The notes: generated by a model from the sequence alone, not told the origin. A stretch of DNA of 18,200 nt from an uncultured Bacilli bacterium (GCA_934140355.1 CAKPBH010000029.1:1-18200); one strand, 5' to 3'. Shown: positions 1 to 8,900, counted from the first letter of the stretch. Program-made: numbers and translations.

Positions 1-164
1 TATAATTTCTTAAAACTTTCTCCATTTTCTAATGCTTTTGCTTCTGATGATGATAATTCATTTTGTCCTATTTGATGTATTAGGACATCATATACTTGAG
101 ATAATACTTCTCGATTTAATTCTATATATGGGGCGGTTGTATTTTTTGTTCTTTTAAGGAATTC
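1..164 (-). pseudogene. Out-of-frame continuation of the 154-624 gene, running off the left edge
   Basis: Reading the minus strand from 164 down to 1 in the frame reached by removing one A from the A9 tract gives 54 stop-free codons, beginning EFLKRTKNTTAPYIELNREV and continuing with helical, Ser/Glu-rich sequence to the edge. In DNA this A+T-rich, 54 open codons abutting the end of the upstream frame is unlikely by chance. I infer that it is the middle of the same gene. The C-terminus is outside the window. If the homopolymer length is a sequencing error, the two parts are one intact gene. Confidence 0.6.
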
Positions 165-624
165 TTTTTTTTTCTTGAGCAAAAGTACCTAGTTTTAACA
201 TTCCTTCAAAAGCATAATTTTTAAACCACATAGGGTACATGGCATCATCACTACAAAAGTATTCTATCCAGCTATTTAATGAACTTTTTTGTTCTTCTTG
301 AATTTGAGATAACATTTCTTTTCTCTTTTCTTCCGTTATATTGATATTTCCATATCCTTGTTCATGAGCAATTTTTTTCTGTAGATTAATGTATGATTCA
401 GGAAGTGTTTTTATCACATATTTGTTGTAATAAAGCTGCTTTAACATATTCATTTTATGTTTATTCTCTTTTGCTTGATTATGGCTTTTTTCTAATCTTT
501 CCATATATTTTCTTATTTTTTCTTCTGGGGTATCACTTTTACTTGCTATATGCATAACAATATCTTTATTATGCATATTTTTATTTAGATGATTTAAAAA
601 ATCTTCTCCCGTTTGATATTTCAT
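154..624 (-). CDS. Unrecognised protein, 5' part, frameshifted in an A9 tract
   Basis: I do not recognise this family. The open frame gives 156 residues starting with MKYQTGEDFL. It is mostly charged helix (Lys/Glu-rich, about residues 30-115), followed by a Trp/Tyr-rich segment (WIEYF, about 120; YPMWFKNYAFEGML, about 130-145). The start is firm: a strong GAGGAGGAG ribosome binding site ends 6 nt before the ATG, and an extended -10 promoter lies upstream. The frame ends soon after a run of nine A (T at 165-173 on the plus strand). Beyond that run another frame continues open to the window edge with compatible composition, so the natural protein is probably longer and begins here. The cause could be a true frameshift, phase variation, transcriptional slippage or a sequencing error. 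No function is assigned. Confidence 0.7.
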   Translation of the reverse strand: MKYQTGEDFLNHLNKNMHNKDIVMHIASKSDTPEEKIRKYMERLEKSHNQAKENKHKMNMLKQLYYNKYVIKTLPESYINLQKKIAHEQGYGNINITEEKRKEMLSQIQEEQKSSLNSWIEYFCSDDAMYPMWFKNYAFEGMLKLGTFAQEKKRIP

Positions 625-630
625 AGTTAA

Positions 631-657
631 CTCCTCCTCTTTTGATAAATTATATCA
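631..657 (-). promoter_or_regulatory. Extended -10 promoter and strong RBS for the leftmost gene
   Basis: On the minus strand TGATATAAT (extended -10; TATAAT at plus positions 649-654, TGA at 655-657) is followed by GAGGAGGAG (631-639), which lies 6 nt before the ATG at 624. No convincing -35 box is visible, which is usual for extended -10 promoters. Confidence 0.6.
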
Positions 658-948
658 TATTTTCTTAGTATTATTGTTTAAATGAAGGTTCTGTTTATTT
701 AATTGACATAATATTGTAACAAAGGATTGAGTTAAAAATTAAAATATAGAATTTTACTTGTCTTTTTTTATAGATTTTATCATATATTATTATGGAAGTT
801 AGAAGTTATAAAATAAAAATGTTTAGTTTTACGTTAAAAATTATTAATTGACTGGTGATAGGTTGTTACTATTCACAACTAAATTTAACAATTGAGTTCA
901 TTTTATATTTTTTTGTCGGTTTTTGTAGTAGTGATAGGGCTAGTATTT
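658..948. other. Intergenic region between two divergent genes, no gene seen
   Basis: The stretch from 625 to 1003 has no credible ORF or RNA gene. It holds the promoter and RBS of the leftward gene (631-657) and the csp promoter (949-977). A weak GTTGT/ACAAC hairpin near 863-880 is the only local structure I noticed. It is too short to interpret as a thermosensor or riboswitch. Confidence 0.5.
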
Positions 949-977
949 TTGTAAAATAATATTTATACTATTATTAT
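949..977 (+). promoter_or_regulatory. Probable promoter of csp
   Basis: TTGTAA (949-954), a 17-nt spacer and TATTAT (972-977) lie 26 nt before the csp ATG. This predicts a leader of about 20 nt, so there is no room for the long structured 5' UTR seen in some cspA genes. Confidence 0.5.
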
Positions 978-1003
978 AGAAGTTAAAGAAAGAGGTGCAA
1001 AAA

Positions 1004-1228
1004 ATGAATGGAAAAGTAAAATGGTTTAGTAATGAGAAAGGTTATGGCTTTATTGAACATGCTGCAAGTGAGGATATATTTGTTCATTATTCAGCAATTA
1101 AACAAGATGGATATAAAACTTTATCAGAAGGGCAACTTGTAAATTTTGATTTGATTGAAACACCTAAGGGACTTCAAGCAATTAATGTAACAACTTCTGT
1201 TCCTTCACAAATAATTAGTCATTATTAA
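1004..1228 (+). CDS. csp: Cold-shock-domain RNA chaperone (CspA family)
   Basis: This 74-aa single cold-shock domain matches the usual 65-75 aa length of bacterial Csp proteins. Visible hallmarks are the N-terminal GKVKWF strand, the RNP1-like KGYGFI (residues 12-17) and the RNP2-like DIFVHY (24-29). The core aromatics are retained; Tyr replaces the more common Phe in both motifs. Proteins of this family bind single-stranded RNA and DNA and melt secondary structure, in cold adaptation and general translation. I chose ATG 1004 because AGAGGT (991-996) is then a ribosome binding site at 7-nt spacing. The in-frame GTG at 995 lies inside that site. The gene is monocistronic, with its own promoter and a strong terminator. 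The C-terminal tail (about 66-74) is not family-specific. Which csp paralogue it is cannot be decided. Confidence 0.95.
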   Translation: MNGKVKWFSNEKGYGFIEHAASEDIFVHYSAIKQDGYKTLSEGQLVNFDLIETPKGLQAINVTTSVPSQIISHY

Positions 1229-1250
1229 AAAGCAGGAAACTGCTTTTTTT
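1227..1250 (+). terminator. Rho-independent terminator of csp
   Basis: The AAAAAGCAG arm, a GAAA tetraloop and the CTGCTTTTT arm run directly into a T tract. The hairpin overlaps the csp stop codon by two bases, so the gene ends in its own terminator. Confidence 0.9.
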
Positions 1251-1416
1251 GTGTAAGTGTAAATTTTTTAATTTTCTAGCATTGAAAAAAATGAAGGATT
1301 GATAATTTAATGAAATAAAAAAATATTCTTTTATAGTTTAACATTTTTTTTTACAGTTAAGATTTTTATATTTTCGTACGGTAAGTTTTTTTCTATCTTA
1401 GTGTATTTTTTTACTT

Positions 1417-2322
1417 TTAATAAGTTGATATTGTTAAAGTTTGCAATTTGGCAATAATTTCTTTGGCAAAGTTAATGCTGTATGTGAATTTAGAATCATG
1501 ATTAGTATATTTTGTACCAAAGGAATTTTGTTCTAGTATAGGAACAACAAATACTGTACTTGGAGTAGTAATTCGAATGGTAATTTGAAAACAGGAAGTA
1601 TTAAAGGAAGGCATAATTGTTTTTGTAGAACTATTTTTAGAAAAGTAGATTTGGTTATCTAAAAGAATTTCGTAATTTGTAAGTTCTGATGGAGTGCATT
1701 TTAATGATTCTTCTTTGTTATGAAAAACTAGTATATTATTTTTATCAATGGATAGTCCAGCATTTAGTTTATTAATCTTTTGGTAAATAGGGGTTATTCC
1801 TAGTAAGTATTTTGTCTTTTCTTGAATGATTTTGTTACGAAATTCTTGGTTATTTAGGATGTTAATTAGAGTATCTATTTTATCAGATGAGCCATTTATT
1901 TCTAGAAGAACATTCATTGTGAGAATGATTTTACTCATAAGATTGTTTTTTATAGTTGTTGCGTTTAAAGTGGAATAATCAAATGCTCCGTATTCGTTTG
2001 TGGAAATTATCCATAAATAACTGTTTGTTGGAATGATAAAGTATTCTTTGTTGCTTTTTATTTCTTTGGCGTAAAATACTTCTAAATATGTTTCTTGAAT
2101 GGGAATAATATTACTAATAATTTTAGCTTTTTCTTCATTGATATCAGGACAATTATTTAGGATAAAATTGATTTTTTGTTCTAGGTTATTATCTTTTTGG
2201 ATGGTGATTTTATATAAATTTTGAAATGTTGTTGTGGTATTTAGAAGATTATCTAGAGTATCATTTTCTTGCTTGATAGTATTGTATTTGTCTTTTATGT
2301 TTTTTATTACTTGATTAAACAT
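1417..2322 (-). CDS. Unrecognised 301-aa cytoplasmic protein
   Basis: I do not recognise this protein. It has no signal peptide and no convincing membrane segment. The N-terminal third (MFNQVIKNIKDKYN onward) is helical and Asn/Lys-rich. The middle (about residues 90-135) has alternating beta-like strands with aromatics (YFIIP, LWIIS), and the C-terminal third is again beta-rich with many Thr/Ser. A PH-like or similar small beta domain is possible, but that is only an impression. I chose the ATG at 2322 because GAGGGA precedes it by 4 nt on the minus strand; the frame extends 19 codons upstream without a site. The gene is divergent from the YgjV-like gene, with 118 bp between the starts, and stands alone downstream, with about 165 bp of A+T-rich sequence before the csp terminator. 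Confidence 0.7.
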   Translation of the reverse strand: MFNQVIKNIKDKYNTIKQENDTLDNLLNTTTTFQNLYKITIQKDNNLEQKINFILNNCPDINEEKAKIISNIIPIQETYLEVFYAKEIKSNKEYFIIPTNSYLWIISTNEYGAFDYSTLNATTIKNNLMSKIILTMNVLLEINGSSDKIDTLINILNNQEFRNKIIQEKTKYLLGITPIYQKINKLNAGLSIDKNNILVFHNKEESLKCTPSELTNYEILLDNQIYFSKNSSTKTIMPSFNTSCFQITIRITTPSTVFVVPILEQNSFGTKYTNHDSKFTYSINFAKEIIAKLQTLTISTY

Positions 2323-2440
2323 GTTATCCCTCGTTTCTATCTTTACTTTTATTCTAATATGGTTTTTATTATAATGCAAGCAAAAATAGTATCTAATCTT
2401 TTTATTTTATGGTAAGATAAAAATAGGGTAGGTAGTTTTT

Positions 2441-2965
2441 ATGAATTATTATTTTTTCTTTGTACAGGGGCTTGATATTATTGCTTGGTTGTTTATTCTT
2501 TTTAGTTATTATCGTAAAAATACGAATAAGATTTTAGTTTTTCAGATTATTGCTACTTCTTTTTTTATTTTTCATTATTATTTGCTTGGGGCTTATAGCG
2601 GGGTGTTTATTTGTTTGTTGGAAGAAATTAGAGATTATTTGTATTTTAAGACGGATAAAGATAAATATCTATTTTTTTGTAGTATTCCGTTTGTTATAGG
2701 AATAGGGATGTTTAGTTATCATAATCCTTTTGATTTGTTGCCTATTTTTTCTACTTTAATTGATGGATATAGTTTAACTTATGGGAAGAGGGTTGTTTTA
2801 TTGGGAAGTATTGTTTCTTATTCTTTGTGGGTGATTTATGATTTTTGTGTTTTATCATATACAGGGATGATTACTGATTCTTTGGTAGTTTTATCTAATA
2901 TTGGGATACTTTTTTATGAAATAAGTACGTCTTTATTTAGTAAAAAGAAATGTCATAAGGAATAA
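2441..2965 (+). CDS. YgjV-family inner membrane protein
   Basis: This 174-aa protein is almost entirely hydrophobic, with about five predicted membrane segments (roughly residues 8-22, 31-50, 77-93, 97-112 and 118-165, the last possibly two). The pattern GLDIIAWLFILFSYYRKNT near the N-terminus and HYYLLGAYSGVFICLLEEIR at about 45-65 fits the bacterial YgjV membrane family (Imp-YgjV), whose members are small, four- to six-pass and of unknown function. The ATG at 2441 is preceded by a modest GGGTAGG site. A basic cytoplasmic tail (SKKKCHKE) closes the protein. The gene is followed by serS, which appears to have its own promoter 37 nt downstream, so co-transcription is possible but not required. 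Confidence 0.75.
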   Translation: MNYYFFFVQGLDIIAWLFILFSYYRKNTNKILVFQIIATSFFIFHYYLLGAYSGVFICLLEEIRDYLYFKTDKDKYLFFCSIPFVIGIGMFSYHNPFDLLPIFSTLIDGYSLTYGKRVVLLGSIVSYSLWVIYDFCVLSYTGMITDSLVVLSNIGILFYEISTSLFSKKKCHKE

Positions 2966-3001
2966 TTGATTTAAGTATTTTTATCAAATCAGAAAAAAAG
3001 A

Positions 3002-3031
3002 TAGACTTTATTTTATTAATTAGTGTATAAT
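3002..3031 (+). promoter_or_regulatory. Probable serS promoter
   Basis: TAGACT (3002-3007), an 18-nt spacer and TATAAT (3026-3031) would start transcription only about 15 nt before the serS ATG. That leaves no room for a T-box leader, which often controls tRNA-synthetase genes in Firmicutes. Confidence 0.55.
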
Positions 3032-3052
3032 GGAATTTATGAGGTGAAATTT

Positions 3053-4342
3053 ATGTTAGATATTAAATTTGTGAGAGAAAATCCTGATAAAGTTAAGGAA
3101 AATATTAAAAAGAAGTTTCAAGATAAAAAGTTACCTTTAGTGGATGAGGTAATTGATTTAGATAAGAGAGTACGGGAGTTAAAGGCTGAGGGAGATACTC
3201 TTCGTCAGACTAGAAATACGGTTAGTGATGAGATTGGTACTTTATTTCGTGAAAAGCGTGTAGATGAGGCTAATGCAAAGAAGGAAGAAGTTGTTCAGAT
3301 TAATGAGAAATTGGTGGATATTGAGAAGGAAGAGGAAAAATTATCTATCCTTTTAAAGGAAAAAATGATGACTATTCCAAATATGATTGCTCCGGATGTT
3401 CCTATTGGAGAAGATGATAGTAAGAATGTGGAGGAAGAAAGATTTGGAGAACCTGTTGTTCCTGATTATGAGATTCCGTATCACTCTGATATTATGGCAA
3501 GTTTTAATGGCTTAGATAAAGAGGCTGCTGGTCGTGTTAGTGGTGCTGGATTTTATTATTTGATGGGAGATATTGCTAGGCTTCATTCTGCTGTTCTTTC
3601 TTATGCTAGAGATTTTATGATTGATAAAGGATTTACTTATTGTATTCCTCCTTATATGATTCATGGGGATGCTGTTGATGGAGTCATGTCTTTTGAAGAG
3701 AAGGATGCCATGATGTATAAAATTGAAGGAGAAGATTTATATTTGATTGGTACTAGTGAGCATTCAATGATTGCAAAATTTAAGGATCAATTATTGAAAG
3801 AAAGTGATTTACCTATTACGATGACTTCTTATTCTCCTTGTTTCAGAAAAGAAGTTGGTGCTCATGGAATTGAGGAAAGAGGTGTTTATCGAATTCATCA
3901 ATTTGAGAAACAAGAAATGGTTGTTATTTGTCGCCCAGAAGATAGTGAAAAGTGGTATGATAAGATGTGGAATTACTCTGTTGAACTATTTCGTAGCTTA
4001 GATATTCCTGTTCGAAAGTTAGTTTGTTGCTCTGGAGATTTAGCGGATTTAAAATATCGTTCTTGTGATATTGAGGCTTGGAGTCCTAGACAAAAGAAAT
4101 ATTTTGAGGTATGTTCTTGTTCTAATTTGACGGATGCTCAGGCTAGACGTTTAGGAATTCGATATAAAAAAGAAAATGGAGAAAAAGAATTTGCTCATAC
4201 TTTGAATAATACGGTTATTGCTCCTCCTAGAATGTTGATTGCATTTTTAGAAAATAATTTACAAGAAGATGGTAGTGTATTAATTCCAGAAGTATTAAGG
4301 CCTTATATGGGTGGTAAGGAAAAGTTAGTACCTAAAAATTAA
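3053..4342 (+). CDS. serS: Seryl-tRNA synthetase
   Basis: This enzyme charges tRNA-Ser (and tRNA-Sec where present) with serine using ATP, in the cytoplasm. The 429-aa length is typical. The N-terminus MLDIKFVRENPDKVKENI, followed by a long helical hairpin (about residues 27-100), is the tRNA-binding coiled-coil arm. The class II core contains motif 2 (CFRKEVGAHGIEERGVYRIHQF; R265, E267) and the conserved SCSN and DAQARR blocks. Motif 3 reads APPRMLIAFLENN, with R393 retained, whereas the common form is GRTLVAVLENYQ. This is therefore a sequence variant of the family rather than the textbook form, with no sign of damage. I chose ATG 3053 over GTG 3023 because GAGGTG (3041-3046) precedes it by 6 nt and homologues begin MLDxKxxREN. 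A terminator follows. Confidence 0.97.
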   Translation: MLDIKFVRENPDKVKENIKKKFQDKKLPLVDEVIDLDKRVRELKAEGDTLRQTRNTVSDEIGTLFREKRVDEANAKKEEVVQINEKLVDIEKEEEKLSILLKEKMMTIPNMIAPDVPIGEDDSKNVEEERFGEPVVPDYEIPYHSDIMASFNGLDKEAAGRVSGAGFYYLMGDIARLHSAVLSYARDFMIDKGFTYCIPPYMIHGDAVDGVMSFEEKDAMMYKIEGEDLYLIGTSEHSMIAKFKDQLLKESDLPITMTSYSPCFRKEVGAHGIEERGVYRIHQFEKQEMVVICRPEDSEKWYDKMWNYSVELFRSLDIPVRKLVCCSGDLADLKYRSCDIEAWSPRQKKYFEVCSCSNLTDAQARRLGIRYKKENGEKEFAHTLNNTVIAPPRMLIAFLENNLQEDGSVLIPEVLRPYMGGKEKLVPKN

Positions 4343-4348
4343 GAATTT

Positions 4349-4381
4349 AAAGAAGAATTGTTATCTGATTCTTCTTTTTTT
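4349..4381 (+). terminator. Rho-independent terminator after serS
   Basis: A perfect 10-bp stem, AAAGAAGAAT (4349-4358) with ATTCTTCTTT (4368-4377), has a 9-nt loop and is followed by a T run. The stem is A+T-rich, as expected for this genome. Confidence 0.75.
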
Positions 4382-4391
4382 GGTAATCGAG

Positions 4392-4420
4392 TTGATTAAT
4401 AGTTAATTTTATGCTATATT
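4392..4420 (+). promoter_or_regulatory. Promoter of the gmk-GNAT operon
   Basis: TTGATT (4392-4397), an exact 17-nt spacer and TATATT (4415-4420) lie 27 nt upstream of the gmk ATG, just behind the serS terminator. Confidence 0.65.
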
Positions 4421-4447
4421 AAATGAAATATTTGAGGAGGAAAATGG

Positions 4448-5128
4448 ATGAGTAATATTTTAAAGACAAGGGAGAAGGGAAATTTAATTGTAATTAGTGG
4501 TCCTAGTGGTGCTGGTAAGGGGACAATTATTAAGAGCTTATTGTCTAGTGTTGAAGATGTATGGCTATCAATTTCTATGACTAGTCGTGAGATGAGGAAA
4601 GGAGATATTCCTGATGTTAGTTATTATTTTGTTTCTAAGGAAGAATTTGAAGATAGAATAGAAAAGGGAATATTTTTAGAGTATGCAACTTATAATGGGA
4701 ATTATTATGGAACGCCTAAAGATAAGATTGTAGAGAAGTTGAATGCTGGTTTTGATGTTATTTTAGAGATTGAAATACAAGGGGCTTTAAAAGTTAAAGA
4801 ATTAATTTCTGATGCAATATTTATTTTTATTATGCCTCCTAGTATGAGAGAATTAAGGAAAAGATTAGTTAATCGAGGAACGGATAGTGCAGATAAGATT
4901 TTATCTAGATTTAGACGGGCTTATCAAGAAATTAATGAGGTTACTAAATATAATTATGTTGTGATTAATGATGAAGTAGAAAAGGCTGTTAGTAAGGTTC
5001 GAGCAATTTTATTATCAGAAAGGTGCCGAGTAGATAGAATCGAGGAAGTTTATTTAAATAATGAAGAAGAGGAAATTCATGAGTTATTGGTAGATAAAGA
5101 ACTTATTAATGAGGAGAGGGTTATTTAG
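4448..5128 (+). CDS. gmk: Guanylate kinase
   Basis: Guanylate kinase converts GMP plus ATP to GDP plus ADP, an essential step in GTP and dGTP supply. The P-loop GPSGAGKGT is at residues 18-26. The GMP-binding part (SMTSREMRKGD, then YYF and FLEYATYNGNYYGTP) and LEIEIQGALKVKE follow in the family order. The RxxR pair is kept in SREMR. At 226 aa the protein is longer than the usual 190-210 because of an acidic C-terminal tail of about 28 residues after the last core helix, containing NNEEEEIHEL. The start is fixed by GAGGAGG (4434-4440) at 7-nt spacing. It is the first gene of a short operon with the acetyltransferase 26 nt downstream. Gmk is often next to rpoZ (omega) in other bacteria, but no rpoZ is present here. 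Confidence 0.97.
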   Translation: MSNILKTREKGNLIVISGPSGAGKGTIIKSLLSSVEDVWLSISMTSREMRKGDIPDVSYYFVSKEEFEDRIEKGIFLEYATYNGNYYGTPKDKIVEKLNAGFDVILEIEIQGALKVKELISDAIFIFIMPPSMRELRKRLVNRGTDSADKILSRFRRAYQEINEVTKYNYVVINDEVEKAVSKVRAILLSERCRVDRIEEVYLNNEEEEIHELLVDKELINEERVI

Positions 5129-5154
5129 TCTATTTTTGTTTTGGAGTTGATTTG

Positions 5155-5721
5155 ATGAAGAATTTAGGGACAAAGGAATTAGAGACAGAACGTTTAATTT
5201 TAAGGAAATTTACTTTAGATGATGCAAAAGATATGTTTAATAATTATGGAAGTGATAGTGATACATCAAAGTACTTAGTTTGGAATACCCATAAAAATAT
5301 TGAAGATTCTATTTCATATATTAAAGATGTATTAGAAAAATATAAAAATGATAATTTTTATTGTTGGGGAGTTATTTTAAAAGAAACTAATGCTTTGTTT
5401 GGAGCGATTAGTGTTATCGATTTGGATATTAAAAATCATACGGCGGAAGTAGGATATTGCTATGGTAGTAAATGGTGGGGAAATGGCTATGCTACAGAGA
5501 GTTTTAAAAGAGTGATTGCATTTTTATTTGATGAAGTTGGTATAGAGACTATTTATGCTGATCATTATTTAGACAATGTTGCTAGTGGTAAAGTTATGGA
5601 GAAATGTGGGTTGAAAAAAGAAGGAATTCTTCGGAAAAGAATGTATGATAAGAATGGTAACTTAAGTGATTTAGTTAGTTATTCAATTTTAAAAGAAGAA
5701 TATTTGCATTCTGAAAAATAG
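5155..5721 (+). CDS. GNAT-family N-acetyltransferase (RimJ/RimL-like)
   Basis: This 188-aa protein begins with the typical LETERLILRKFTLDDAKDMF strand-helix of the RimJ/RimL (Acetyltransf_3) subgroup. The acetyl-CoA pyrophosphate-binding loop appears as WWGNGYATES (about residues 101-110), preceded by the beta4 strand AEVGYCYG. The later VASGKVMEKCGLKKEGILRK block is also characteristic. These enzymes transfer acetyl from acetyl-CoA to amines, which may be ribosomal protein N-termini, antibiotics or small metabolites; the substrate cannot be read from sequence. I prefer ATG 5155 to the TTG at 5152 because GGAG (5143-5146) then sits 8 nt upstream. It lies 26 nt after gmk and is probably co-transcribed. 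A terminator-like hairpin follows. Confidence 0.9.
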   Translation: MKNLGTKELETERLILRKFTLDDAKDMFNNYGSDSDTSKYLVWNTHKNIEDSISYIKDVLEKYKNDNFYCWGVILKETNALFGAISVIDLDIKNHTAEVGYCYGSKWWGNGYATESFKRVIAFLFDEVGIETIYADHYLDNVASGKVMEKCGLKKEGILRKRMYDKNGNLSDLVSYSILKEEYLHSEK

Positions 5722-5753
5722 AAATAATTGATTCGTTGTAAAATTGGTGTAAA

Positions 5754-5800
5754 AAAGAGAGTTATTTAGGAAAAAAATACTTAAAACTCTTTTTCTTTTA
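5754..5800 (+). terminator. Probable terminator after the GNAT gene
   Basis: AAAGAGAGTT (5754-5763) can pair with AACTCTTTTT (5785-5794) with one G-U pair, and a T-rich tail follows. The stem is A+T-rich and the loop long, so confidence is moderate. Confidence 0.5.
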
Positions 5801-5857
5801 TTTTAGGAGAAGAATAGGTAAGTATTATAAATGTAGAAAAATGTTTAAGTGTTGTTA

Positions 5858-5886
5858 TTGTAATGTTTTTTGTTTTGAATTATAAT
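5858..5886 (+). promoter_or_regulatory. Promoter of nifJ (PFOR)
   Basis: TTGTAA (5858-5863), a 17-nt spacer and a perfect TATAAT (5881-5886) lie 34 nt before the GTG start. It is one of the best vegetative promoters in the window, which fits a highly expressed catabolic enzyme. Confidence 0.75.
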
Positions 5887-5920
5887 TAGATTAAGAAATT
5901 ATTGGAAAAGAGGGATAGAT

Positions 5921-8900
5921 GTGGTTAAGTATAAAACAATGGATGCCAATGAGGCGGTTAGTAGAGTTGCTTATTTATTTAGTGAGGTGTGTGGAATTTA
6001 TCCGATTACGCCGGCATCTCCTATGGCAGAGCATATAGATGAATATGCATCGCATGAAAAGAAGAACTTTTTTGGAAATGTTGTTGATGTTGTTGAGATG
6101 CAGTCAGAGGCTGGGGCCGTTGGTGTTGTTCATGGAGCCTTACAGAGTGGAGCGCTTGCTACTACTTTTACGGCAAGTCAAGGACTTCTTTTAATGATTC
6201 CTACCTTATATAAAATGGCTGGTGAGTTGCTTCCTGGCGTTATTCATGTTGCGGCTAGAAGTTTGTCAACGCATGCGCTTAGTATTTTTGGAGATCATCA
6301 GGATGTTTATGCAGTTAAGGGGACTGGTGTTTGTATGCTTGCTTCTAGTAATGTTGAGGAAGCCTATCATATGGCTGTTGTTGCACACTTAGTGGCAATT
6401 GAGTCTAGTTTGCCTTTTGTTCATTTTTTTGATGGCTTTAGGACAAGTCACGAGATTAATAAGGTTCGTTTGATGGATGAGGGACGTATTTCTAAGTTGA
6501 TTGATAAAAAGGCAATTCTTCGTTTTAGAGAGAATGCAATGGATTCTAATCGTCCAACGACAAGAGGGACTGCTGAGAATGAGGATATCTATTTTCAACA
6601 TACAGAGGCTAGGAATACTTATTATGATCATGCTGTTTTGGTTGTTTGTGATGTAATGAAACGAATTAATGAGATGAATGGTACAGATTATCAACCATTT
6701 AATTATTATGGAAGTAAGAATGCTACGATGGTTCTTGTGGCGATGGGAAGTGTTACGGATACGATTCGAGAGGTTGTTGATCGATTGAATGCAGATGGTG
6801 GAAATTATGGTGTTATTTGTGTTCATTTGTATCGTCCATTTAGTGCAAAACATTTCTTATCTGTTTTACCAAAGACAGTAGAGAGAATTGCTGTTTTAGA
6901 TAGGGCAAAAGATGCTGGTAGTGTTGGAGAGCCTTTATATATGGATGTTGTCAATGTTCTTTGTGATAAAAATATTATGGTTATTGGAGGAAGATATGGT
7001 CTTTCTTCTAAAAATACAACGCCTGCACAAATTAAATCTGTTTTTGATTTTTTAGGAAGTAGAAAGGTTCATCATAATTTTACTGTTGGTATTTTAGATG
7101 ATGTTACGTATCTTAGTTTAAAAGTTGATTCTAAGTTCTATTTACCGGAAGAGGGAATGAATTTATTAATTTATGGATATGGCTCTGATGGGATGGTTTC
7201 TACTTCTAAAGATTTGATTAAGATATTAGGAGATAATACAAAAAATTATGTACAGGGATATTTTCAATATGACTCTAAAAAAAGTGGTGGTGTTACTAGA
7301 AGCCATATTCGTATTAGTGATAAGGTAATTCATAAACCTTATTATGTTGAAAATGCTAAGGTTGTTGTTGTTAGTAAAGATAATTATATGTATTTGTATG
7401 ATGTTTTAGATAATATTGTATCTGGTGGAATACTTCTTCTTAATACTTCCTTGTCGGAAGAGGATTTGATTCGTAGTTTACCAAATAAAGTGAAGTATTT
7501 ACTTGCTAAGAAAAATATTCAGTTTTATGTGATTGATGCTTATGGTTTGGTGAATGCTTTAGGGTTAAGAGATAAAATTAGTACTTGTATGGAAGCGTGT
7601 ATTTTTGAACTTATTGGTGTACTTCCTAAGAAAAAATACTTATCTATTATGAAAGAGTCTAATGAGAAAAGATTTTTGAGTAAGGGACAGTCTATTGTAG
7701 ATGCTAATAATAAGGTAGTGGATAGGGCTTTATCAGAATTAAGAGAGATAAATGTTGATAAAAAATGGAAGAATTTGGTTTATTTTGATGATGATGCTTT
7801 ATCTGATGAAGAAATTATTCGTCGCTTGAAGGGGGATAGTTTGCCTGTTAGTTCTTTCATTGATAAAGCAAATGGTGTTTTTGATGGTGGTAATACTTGG
7901 AGGGAAAAAAGAGATATTGCCGAGAGAGTTCCTTGTTGGAAGAAGGAGTCATGTATTCAGTGTAATCAATGTGCTTTTGTTTGTCCACATGGAGTAATCC
8001 GACCATTTTTATTGGATAAGAATGATACTGAAGTAGAAGCGGTTGATTCTATTTTCCCAAGAGACGTAAAGTACGCTATTGGTGTATCTTATAAAGATTG
8101 TACTGGCTGTGGATTATGTTATCAAACTTGTCCTGGTAAATTGGGAAACAAAGCAATTGAGATGCTTCCTTATGATAGAGATAAATTTAGTCAAGATGAT
8201 TTTGATTATTTAGTAGAGAATAATATTAATGGTAGTTTTAAGAAAAATATTTTAAATGTCAAGAATAATGGATTTATCGCTCCTAAATTTGAATTTAGTG
8301 GAAGTTGTGCTGGCTGTGGAGAGACGGCTTATTTAAAAAATTTAACGCAAGTTTTTCAGGAAAGATTAATGATTGCTAATGCAACAGGTTGTTCTTCTAT
8401 TTATGGGGCTAGTGTTCCTTCATTTCCTTATAAAATTGCTTGGGCAAATAGTTTATTTGAGGATAATGCTGAATTTGGTCTTGGTATTTATAAAGGGATA
8501 GAGGTTGCTAGAAGAAAAGTTTACCAATATATGAAAGAAAATCTGAATAAGGATAAAGAATTATTTTCTAAGTGGTTAGAGAATTTTAACAATGCAGATA
8601 TTTGCCGGGAAGTTTTAGCTGAAATTGATTTTGATCAACATAAAAAGTTAAGACAATATGCTAGTTATATTGTACCTAATAGTATGTGGATTGTTGGTGG
8701 GGATGGTTTTGCTTATGATATTGGTTATAGTGGAATTGACCATGTGATTTCTAGAAATGATAATATTAATATTTTAGTTTTGGATACGGAGGTGTATTCT
8801 AATACTGGTGGTCAGGCTTCTAAGTCTAGTAATAAAGGGGCAGTAGCTCAATTTGCTTCTCATGGAAAACAAAGTTATAAAAAAGATTTAGCCCGTATGG

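Noticed and set aside
2966..3001. TTGATTT/AAATCA hairpin after the YgjV-like gene as a terminator
   Set aside because: The stem is 6-7 bp of A+T and is followed by A, not T, on the plus strand.
2966..3052. T-box or other riboswitch before serS
   Set aside because: The interval is only 87 nt, the promoter sits within it, and no specifier loop or T-box motif is seen.
6389..6853. 154-codon minus-strand ORF inside nifJ
   Set aside because: It is antisense to a fully conserved PFOR domain, has no ribosome binding site, and its Ile/Asn/Ser-rich product is typical of a shadow frame.
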